Below, one piece after another: positions 33,120 through 39,912 of a DNA stretch of 49,689 bases. Numbering within the stretch: position 1 is the stretch's first letter; every line of letters starts with the position of its first letter. Source of the stretch: Pirellulales bacterium (GTDB taxonomy: Bacteria; Planctomycetota; Planctomycetia; Pirellulales; JACPPG01). Below the pieces are notes generated by a model. It was given only the letters and a program-made list of their open reading frames with translations. It searched no databases and had not been told where the DNA came from. Location: positions 1 to 49,689 of the forward strand of contig DASXEJ010000076.1 in the NCBI GenBank assembly GCA_036490175.1. Reading direction: 5' to 3'. Made by a program: the position numbers and the translations under genes.

Positions 33120-35114
33120 ATGACGTCGCTTAGCGCCCTGACAACGGCATCGCGCGTGACCGTATTCAGGCACGCCGAATCGATCTATGCCGACGAACTG
33201 CTGGTCATTCGCGCCCGCACCGATCGCGTGTTTGCCGTGTTGCTGGTCTTGCAATGGCTGGCCGGCATTGTGACTGCGGTCTGGGTTTCGCCCTTCTCGT
33301 GGGCTGGGGCCGGCAACAGCATTCATCCGCACCTCTTGGCGGCGGTATTCCTGGGAGGATCCTTTACGCTGTTCCCGCTGATGTTGGTTGCCCTGCAACC
33401 AGGCGCTGCCGTCACACGTCATGTGGTGGCCGCATCGCAAATCATGTGGTCAGGTTTGTTCATTCATCTCACGGCCGGACGGATCGAGACACACTTTCAC
33501 ATATTTGGATCGCTGGCATTTCTGGCCTGGTATATGGATCCTCGCGTATTGGCGACGGCGACGGCCTTGGTCATCGCTGATCATCTGGCGCGCGGGTTCT
33601 ACTGGCCCGAATCGGTGTTCGGCACTTCGACACCTGGCGTCTGGCGCACCTTCGAACATACGACCTGGATCCTGTTCGAGGACACCTTTCTGGTCATTTG
33701 GATTTCCTTTGGGCTGCGAACGCTGTGGGGTAATGCTTTGCAGCAATCGCGGCTGCAGCAAACCAACATGTTGATCGAAAGCAGGGTGCGCGATCGAACG
33801 GGCCAGTTGCAGGCCTATGCAGAAGAGATGGAAACGGCCCAACACCAGTTGGAAAAACAGGCCCGCGAGTTGGCGTCACAGGCCGAGAACTTGAAGCGGG
33901 CCAACCAGGAAGCCGAGCAAGCCAATCGCGCGAAGAGCGAGTTTCTGGCGAACATGAGCCACGAGATTCGCACTCCGATGACGGCCATCCTGGGATTCAC
34001 CGACATTCTGCAAGGGAGCCTTGATCGTCCCGAGCAGCTTGACGCAGCCCAAACCATCAAGCGCAATGGCGCCTACCTTTTGGAGTTGGTCAACGACATC
34101 CTCGACCTATCGAAGATCGAGGCCGGCAAGGTGCAGGTCGAGCGCATTCGCTGCCACACTCTTGCTTTGGTGGCCGAAGTGGCCAGTTTGATGCGCGTGC
34201 GGGCAGCCGCCAAGGGGCTGCCGCTGGACGTCGAGTACTCAGGGCCCATTCCCGAGACGATCGAGACCGATCCTACCCGCTTACGTCAGATCTTGATCAA
34301 CCTCATTGGCAACGCGATCAAGTTCACGGAAGTGGGCCGCGTGCGATTGGTGGTGCAGGTGCGGCAGCGGCAGACTGGTCCGCGATTGCGCATCGACGTG
34401 ATTGATACCGGCCTTGGCATGACGCCGGAACAAGTGGCCCGGCTCTTCCGGCCGTTCACCCAGGCCGATGCCAGCACCACGCGGCGCTTTGGTGGCACAG
34501 GGCTGGGGCTGACCATCAGCAAGCGCTTTGCCGAGATGCTCGATGGAGACCTGAGCGTGCGGAGTTCCTTAGGCGCCGGCAGCACGTTTACTGTGGAAGT
34601 CGCTACGGGGTCACTCGCCGAAGTAAAGATGCTAACCGGTCCGTTCGAGGCCTCGACCATTCCGGTACATCGCACGCCGCAAGTCGATATCCGAATCAGT
34701 GGCCACGTGCTGCTGGCCGAGGACGGGCCTGACAATCAGCGTTTGATCTCCTTCGTGCTCGAACGTGCGGGCGCTACTGTTACGCTCGCCGACAATGGCC
34801 AGGTTGCCGTGGAACTGGCTTTGGCCTCGCTGCGCGACGGACGTCCTTTCGATTGCCTGTTGATGGACATGCAGATGCCGATCATGGACGGCTACGAAGC
34901 CACCCGACGCATGCGCGCGGCCGGGTATCGTGCACCGATCATCGCGTTGACCGCGCACGCCATGGCCGGAGACGAGAAGAAATGCCTGGCCGCCGGATGT
35001 GACGCGTATACGACCAAGCCGATCCAGCGCCAGGGCCTGCTGGAATTGGTGGCCAGGTACTGCCCGCCGCAAACGCCCTTAGCGGCGGCTCAGAATTCGG
35101 CGGCCGCCGACTGA
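33120..35114 (+). CDS. Membrane hybrid histidine kinase with receiver domain
   Basis: 664 residues from ATG 33120 (GAAGGGTG upstream). Six membrane helices make up about residues 35-200, with the His-rich stretch IHLTAGRIETHFHIFGSLAF (His116, His125, His127) in or between helices. A coiled coil (215-265) leads to HisKA with SHEIRTP (phospho-accepting His281), then HATPase_c with NLIGNAIKFTE, DTGLGM and GGTGLGLTISK. The C-terminal receiver holds LLMDMQMPIMDGYEA (Asp583), T-A near ALTAHAM and TKPI. It would therefore sense something at the membrane and pass phosphate to its own receiver and then to a separate phosphotransfer protein; no Hpt or response regulator is adjacent. Signal unknown. Confidence 0.93.
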   Translation: MTSLSALTTASRVTVFRHAESIYADELLVIRARTDRVFAVLLVLQWLAGIVTAVWVSPFSWAGAGNSIHPHLLAAVFLGGSFTLFPLMLVALQPGAAVTRHVVAASQIMWSGLFIHLTAGRIETHFHIFGSLAFLAWYMDPRVLATATALVIADHLARGFYWPESVFGTSTPGVWRTFEHTTWILFEDTFLVIWISFGLRTLWGNALQQSRLQQTNMLIESRVRDRTGQLQAYAEEMETAQHQLEKQARELASQAENLKRANQEAEQANRAKSEFLANMSHEIRTPMTAILGFTDILQGSLDRPEQLDAAQTIKRNGAYLLELVNDILDLSKIEAGKVQVERIRCHTLALVAEVASLMRVRAAAKGLPLDVEYSGPIPETIETDPTRLRQILINLIGNAIKFTEVGRVRLVVQVRQRQTGPRLRIDVIDTGLGMTPEQVARLFRPFTQADASTTRRFGGTGLGLTISKRFAEMLDGDLSVRSSLGAGSTFTVEVATGSLAEVKMLTGPFEASTIPVHRTPQVDIRISGHVLLAEDGPDNQRLISFVLERAGATVTLADNGQVAVELALASLRDGRPFDCLLMDMQMPIMDGYEATRRMRAAGYRAPIIALTAHAMAGDEKKCLAAGCDAYTTKPIQRQGLLELVARYCPPQTPLAAAQNSAAAD

Positions 35115-35137
35115 CCGGCTAGCGCGCGCGAGCGGAT

Positions 35138-35404
35138 CTAGAATCGGCAAGCCAGGCTGTGCCCTGAGGTGACGTGGATGTATTCTTGCTTCCACCAATG
35201 CGGGTCGTTGACTTCCACCAGTCGGACGTTGGGCGGCAGCTGTGCGGGCGCGTTATGAAAGGCCGAGTGGAGCAATACGAAGATAGAACTTGGCAACGGC
35301 CAGCCTTTACTGGTTTCAAGAATTCGATTGCCGGCCGCTAGTTCGGCATCCAGAAAGACGCGCAGCTCGGTACAGAGTTCGTCGAGATGTGCCGGATCGA
35401 TCAT
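35138..35404 (-). CDS. Small hypothetical protein (88 aa)
   Basis: Not recognised. A helical N-terminus (HLDELCTELRVFLDAELAAGN) is followed by a compact end with PPNVRLVEVNDPHWWKQEYIH. No signal or membrane segment. It follows yifB on the same strand with a 109-base gap and converges on the kinase gene. Composition and the consistent frame suggest a real gene. Confidence 0.6.
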   Translation of the reverse strand: MIDPAHLDELCTELRVFLDAELAAGNRILETSKGWPLPSSIFVLLHSAFHNAPAQLPPNVRLVEVNDPHWWKQEYIHVTSGHSLACRF

Positions 35405-35513
35405 ATTGCCCGTCCCTGGTTTCCGACTGCATCGTGGCGCCCGGCCGAATCATTCCGTTGAATGCGAGCGACGCGATTCCTCCGCCTCCGCGAGCAAGAT
35501 TCACCCGGCTTTT

Positions 35514-37061
35514 CTACGTCCACAGGCTGCGATCCAGCATCCGGTAGTTGATGGCCTCGCTTACGTGTGTCGCCGAAATTGCTTCGGCGGCATCCAAATC
35601 GGCGATCGTGCGCGCGACACGCAGAATTTTGTCATGCGCCCGCGCCGATAACCCGAGTTCCGTCATCGAGGCCTTGAGAAGGTTCAGCCCGGCAGCGTCC
35701 AGGACGCAATGCGTACGAATCTGTCGATGCGACATATGGGCATTCGAGCGCGTCGTGCTGCCGGTGAAACGGGCCCGTTGAAGCGTCCGGGCTGCAATGA
35801 CCTGCAACCGCATGTCGGCGCTGGACGTGCCGGGGGCGGTGGCAGAAAGTTCGCGAAACGGCACCGCCGGCACTTCCAGGTGCAGGTCGATCCGATCCAG
35901 CAGAGGACCGCTAATCTTGGCCATGTAACGCTCGATCTGCGGGATCGTGCAATGGCATTCGCGGCGTGGATCGTTGCGATAGCCGCACGGGCAGGGGTTC
36001 AGTGCCGCGATAAGAATAAAGTTGGCCGGAAATCGCGAGCTGTTCAGCGCGCGGCTGATCGTTATCGTGCCATCCTCCAGCGGTTGGCGCAACACTTCCA
36101 GCGTACGGCGATTGAACTCGGGCAATTCGTCGAGGAACAACACGCCATTGTGCGCGAGGCTGATTTCGCCTGGCGTGGGCGTGGATCCACCGCCGACTAG
36201 TCCCGCATCGCTCACCGTATGATGCGGACTGCGAAACGGTCGCACGGCCAACAGCGGCTGCCCCGCAGGCAACAGGCCCATAGCGCTGTAGATGCGACTG
36301 GTTTCGATCGATTCGCTCGCGGTCAGGTCGGGCAGGATCGTGGGCAACCGCTTGGCCAGCATGGTCTTTCCAGATCCTGGCGGCCCAAGCATAAGCAGAT
36401 TGTGCGAGCCGGCGGCGGCGATCGTGATGGCGCGCTTGGCCATTTCCTGTCCACGAACGTCGGCGAAGTCCACGTCGTAGTGCGCCAGCGCGTTGAACCA
36501 TTCGTCAACGCGCGGCGGAGTCGGTTCGATGTCAATTTGCCCCGTCAGAAAAGCCACGGCCTGTGCCAGGCTGGATACCGGAATGACGTCGATGCCTTCG
36601 ACGACCGCGGCTTCGGCCGCACTGGCGGTGGGCACGAGCAATCCCGTGACGCCGGGTTCGCGCGCGGCCGCCATGGCGATCGACAGAGCGCCTCGGGTGG
36701 GACGCGTGGCGCCATCGAGTGCCAATTCTCCGACAACCGCGAATTGGCGAAATCGTTCATGGGCGACGATGTCGATCTGCCCGCTGCCGGCCAGGATGCC
36801 GAGACTGATGGGCAAGTCAAACGAAGCCGCCTGCTTCGGCAACTCGGCGGGGGCCAGGTTGATGACCACCCGGTTCTGCGGCCGCAGGAAGCCGGAGTTG
36901 ACCAAGGCGCGTTCGACGCGGTGGGTGCTCTCTTTGACGGCGGCCTCGGGCAGGCCGACCAGTACCGTCTTGGGGAGTGCGCCGTCGGAGACGTCGACTT
37001 CGACCTCGACCGGCAGGGCCTCGATCCCGACTAGCGAAAGTGTCCGCAATTTCGCGAGCAT
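35514..37061 (-). CDS. YifB/ComM family Mg chelatase-like AAA+ ATPase
   Basis: 515 residues, full length for the family. The N-terminal ChlI-type domain starts MLAKLRTLSLVGIEALPVEVEVDVS and GLPEAAVKES. The AAA+ core has Walker A GPPGSGKT, Walker B VLFLDELPEF, and sensor region ANFILIAALNPCPCGY with the typical CPCG-x-C cysteines. A C-terminal Mg-chelatase-type domain ends VSEAINYRMLDRSLW. ComM is a hexameric helicase that promotes branch migration during natural transformation in Vibrio, and many bacteria have the gene. No competence genes are near. Confidence 0.95.
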   Translation of the reverse strand: MLAKLRTLSLVGIEALPVEVEVDVSDGALPKTVLVGLPEAAVKESTHRVERALVNSGFLRPQNRVVINLAPAELPKQAASFDLPISLGILAGSGQIDIVAHERFRQFAVVGELALDGATRPTRGALSIAMAAAREPGVTGLLVPTASAAEAAVVEGIDVIPVSSLAQAVAFLTGQIDIEPTPPRVDEWFNALAHYDVDFADVRGQEMAKRAITIAAAGSHNLLMLGPPGSGKTMLAKRLPTILPDLTASESIETSRIYSAMGLLPAGQPLLAVRPFRSPHHTVSDAGLVGGGSTPTPGEISLAHNGVLFLDELPEFNRRTLEVLRQPLEDGTITISRALNSSRFPANFILIAALNPCPCGYRNDPRRECHCTIPQIERYMAKISGPLLDRIDLHLEVPAVPFRELSATAPGTSSADMRLQVIAARTLQRARFTGSTTRSNAHMSHRQIRTHCVLDAAGLNLLKASMTELGLSARAHDKILRVARTIADLDAAEAISATHVSEAINYRMLDRSLWT

Positions 37062-37428
37062 CCGCCGCGCCGCCCCTTCCGAAATGAGTACCCGAAGAAG
37101 ATTAGCCTGTTACTGAATCGCCCCCTGCAGGCGGCGGACCGTCATTGTGCGGGGTGCTACGGTTCCCGACAAGCGGCTTGCCGGCCTCCGGCGCCAATCC
37201 AATGGCGACACACGTGCGTAATTCAATACAAGAAGCGAGCCGGAGCGGCGCCTCGGCGGATTGCTGCGCCTGTCGTTCTGGTAAGCCTCCCGGCGAGCCG
37301 ATTTTCCGGTTGTGCGGCCGGAAAAGACTGGATTTGCGGAAAATGTTGTTGCGAAGTTACAATGAGCCTTACGGACTTAGCGGTGCGGCGTAGAGGCATT
37401 TCTTGGCGGACCAGTAGGCTTGACTGAC
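37062..37428. other. Divergent intergenic region (yifB / S53 protease)
   Basis: About 370 bases without a gene. It contains a perfect inverted repeat at 37302-37325 and a promoter-like site (TACAAT at 37358-37363) that would serve the protease gene. Confidence 0.5.
37302..37325. promoter_or_regulatory. Inverted repeat upstream of the S53 protease gene
   Basis: TTTTCCGG (37302-37309) and CCGGAAAA (37318-37325) are a perfect 8-bp inverted repeat with an 8-base spacer. A third CGGAAAA occurs at about 37337, near a -10-like TACAAT (37358-37363). It may be an operator or, less likely, a terminator. Confidence 0.4.
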
Positions 37429-39738
37429 ATGGCACGAAAGCATCCTTCGTGGAAGCGGCGTAACTCGTTAAATAAGTCAACGCGTGTATTAACAGTCGAG
37501 GACCTAGAGTCTCGGCAAATGCTGTCGGTGACACCGGTCACCGATTACATGTTGAACACGCCGGCAGCTGGCACTGATCCGAGTACCGCGACGCCGAGCG
37601 GTTACACGCCTGCCCAGATACGCGCGGCATATGGATTAGGCAATCTGACGTTTGGATCCGTCACTGCCGATGGCACTGGACAAACGATCGCTATCGTCGA
37701 CGCTTATGACGACCCCAACATCGCCTCTGATTTGACCGTGTTTGATAATACATTCGGCATTGCAGCTCCGCCCAGCTTGAAGATTGTCAATCAGAACGGT
37801 GGTTCGACGCTACCAGGTACTGACCCAAACGGTGTCTGGGAGATCGAGACGAGTCTTGATGTGGAATGGGCGCATGCGATTGCTCCGGGCGCGAACATTC
37901 TTCTTGTCGAGGCAAATGATGCCAACGACGACAATGGCGTGGGCGCACCAAGTTCGAACCTATTCGCTGCCGTCGATTATGCACGGCACCAGCCCGGAGT
38001 ATCTGTAATCTCGATGAGCTTCGGTACCCAGGACAGTCTAATTAATCAAACGATTGATCAGACACTGAGCGCACAGGTACTAACGACTCCTGCCGGGCAT
38101 CAAGGCATAACGTTTGTCGCCGCGACAGGAGACCATGGTTTCGCCATTTTCCCATCCGTATCTCCCAATGTTCTGGCTGTCGGCGGGACGGCTTTGGATA
38201 TCGATCCGACAACAGGCGCGGTTATCAGTGAGAAGGCCTGGGGCCCACCGGCTAGTAGCAACGGCAGCGGTGGTGGCGGCATCAGTCAGGAATTCCCCAA
38301 CCGCAAGGTGCCGGATGTTTCGTACAATGCCGCACCGGAGACCGGTTTTGCTTTGTATTCGACCTTTGGGCCGGACGGCACAGGTTGGCTTGAAGACGGA
38401 ATCGGTGGCACGAGTGCTGGCTCGCCTCAGTGGGCCGCAATGTTGGCAATCGCCAATCAGGGCCGAGCTCTAAATGGCTTGGGGACGTTGGACGGGACGA
38501 CGCAGACGATGCCGGCACTTTATTCGGCACCCGCCTCAGCCTTCACGGACATCACGCAGGGGAGCAACAACTTCCAAAAGGCAGGCCCTGGCTACGACCT
38601 GGCGACGGGAATTGGAACTCCTGTGGCCGATCAACTCGTTCCGTATTTGGCCAGCTATGGTACGGCTGCTTCGGTTTCGACCGGCCCCGTAGTGTCTACC
38701 GGTGGGACAGGTTCGCCAGTCACATCTGGGAATACGGGCACGGCTACTCCTACGAATCCGGCCAGTCCGTCGTTGATTTTCCCCGTCACGGCCCCCGCCA
38801 GCTTCTCGGCGACGACCGCTTCAACGACCCAGGTTAAGCTCTTCTGGAGTACGTCGATCTATGCCATCGGTTACAACGTTTACGAGTTCGTTAATGGACT
38901 GCCGACGATTGTCGCCAACGTTCAGGCAGGTACCACGTCAATAACAATTGGCGGCTTATCTCCTGGCACGCAGTACGCATTCAACCTGGTTGCATATAAC
39001 ACGATCAGTTCCGCGGGCACTGCTTGGGTCGGCGCTACGACCTTCCCCGCGCAGGGAGCTATAACGCCGCCGCAAAACTTCCATTCGACGCAGGTTTTGG
39101 CGAATCAAGTCACGCTGAATTGGACTTCGGCGACCGGCGAGAGTGGCTATAATCTGTATCAATTCGTGAATGGTACAGCGCAGCTTATCGGATCGTACGC
39201 GCCGGGTGTTACTAGCGCGATTGTAAGAAACTTAACCGCCGGCACCACATATCCGTTCAACCTCGTAGCCTGGAACCAATCAGGACAAGTAGCTGCCACA
39301 CCTTGGATCGCGGTAACCACGTCCACAGCAAGCCCGCCGCCCGTGCCGCAGAATTTCAACGGATTTTCCCAGAATAGCACGTCGGTCAGTTTGACGTGGC
39401 TGGTTTCCAGCGGTGCGACTGGGTACCAGCTGTATCAGTTTATTGGCAACCAAGCGACTCTGATCAGCTCCTATACGGCCTCGACCCTCGGCGCGACTAT
39501 CGGCGGTTTATCTCCCGGTACCACCTATGCGTTCAATCTGTTGGCCTTCAATTCCTCCGGCTTTGCTGCGACAGCCTGGATTGGAGTGACGACACTGTCC
39601 GCAAGTTCGGCCATGGCCTCGGCCGCGCCATCAAACGCTATTGCCACGAGCAGCGTTGCCCAGGCTGCACATGCGGTCACAGATAGCGCGTTTGCTCAAT
39701 ACGCGACGGTGGATTATTTCCCCGGGCGCCGGCAATAA
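37429..39738 (+). CDS. Sedolisin-type (S53) serine-carboxyl peptidase with FN3-like repeats
   Basis: 769 residues from ATG 37429. The N-terminus is basic and lacks a normal signal peptide but has LTVEDLESRQMLSV, a motif common at the start of planctomycete surface proteins. Peptidase S53 core: Glu140 and Asp144 (in WEIETSLDVEWAH), the oxyanion Asp235 (ATGDHGF) and the nucleophile Ser329 (GGTSAGSPQWAA), so all four catalytic positions look intact; the calcium-site end is GPGYDLATGIGTP. There is no long pro-domain, unlike fungal sedolisins. After a Gly/Thr/Pro linker (about 410-455) come three 92-residue FN3-like repeats and a short Ser/Ala end. Likely exported and working in an acidic niche or on the cell surface; the target is unknown. 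Confidence 0.9.
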   Translation: MARKHPSWKRRNSLNKSTRVLTVEDLESRQMLSVTPVTDYMLNTPAAGTDPSTATPSGYTPAQIRAAYGLGNLTFGSVTADGTGQTIAIVDAYDDPNIASDLTVFDNTFGIAAPPSLKIVNQNGGSTLPGTDPNGVWEIETSLDVEWAHAIAPGANILLVEANDANDDNGVGAPSSNLFAAVDYARHQPGVSVISMSFGTQDSLINQTIDQTLSAQVLTTPAGHQGITFVAATGDHGFAIFPSVSPNVLAVGGTALDIDPTTGAVISEKAWGPPASSNGSGGGGISQEFPNRKVPDVSYNAAPETGFALYSTFGPDGTGWLEDGIGGTSAGSPQWAAMLAIANQGRALNGLGTLDGTTQTMPALYSAPASAFTDITQGSNNFQKAGPGYDLATGIGTPVADQLVPYLASYGTAASVSTGPVVSTGGTGSPVTSGNTGTATPTNPASPSLIFPVTAPASFSATTASTTQVKLFWSTSIYAIGYNVYEFVNGLPTIVANVQAGTTSITIGGLSPGTQYAFNLVAYNTISSAGTAWVGATTFPAQGAITPPQNFHSTQVLANQVTLNWTSATGESGYNLYQFVNGTAQLIGSYAPGVTSAIVRNLTAGTTYPFNLVAWNQSGQVAATPWIAVTTSTASPPPVPQNFNGFSQNSTSVSLTWLVSSGATGYQLYQFIGNQATLISSYTASTLGATIGGLSPGTTYAFNLLAFNSSGFAATAWIGVTTLSASSAMASAAPSNAIATSSVAQAAHAVTDSAFAQYATVDYFPGRRQ
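38794..39603 (+). repeat. Three FN3-like coding repeats with a 92-residue period
   Basis: Repeats start at 38794 (PASFSATTA), 39070 (PQNFHST) and 39346 (PQNFNGF), exactly 276 bases apart. Each has a central W, GYN(L/V)Y-type (E/Q)F core, then (T/L)(S/T)PGTxYxFNLxAxN and a closing W(I/V)GxTT. They have the layout of fibronectin type III domains. Confidence 0.85.
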
Positions 39739-39912
39739 TGTTCCGGCGCGATACGGGGCGGTCCGTACGTCCCACTAGTCAGATGCGCTACCTCTGCCAC
39801 TCCTTCTCGTGGTAGCACTGCCTTGCTGTACTATTGAAGTCACGGCAAGCGTCAGATTGTACTTTCATGTCCGCTGCAGACATTCGCGCGGGCGTGCGTC
39901 AGCACGAGCCCA

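Noticed and set aside
36219-37034. 271-codon open frame opposite yifB
   Set aside because: It lies wholly antisense to the well-supported AAA+ ATPase gene and has the Arg/Gly/Asp-rich make-up of a GC-rich shadow frame.
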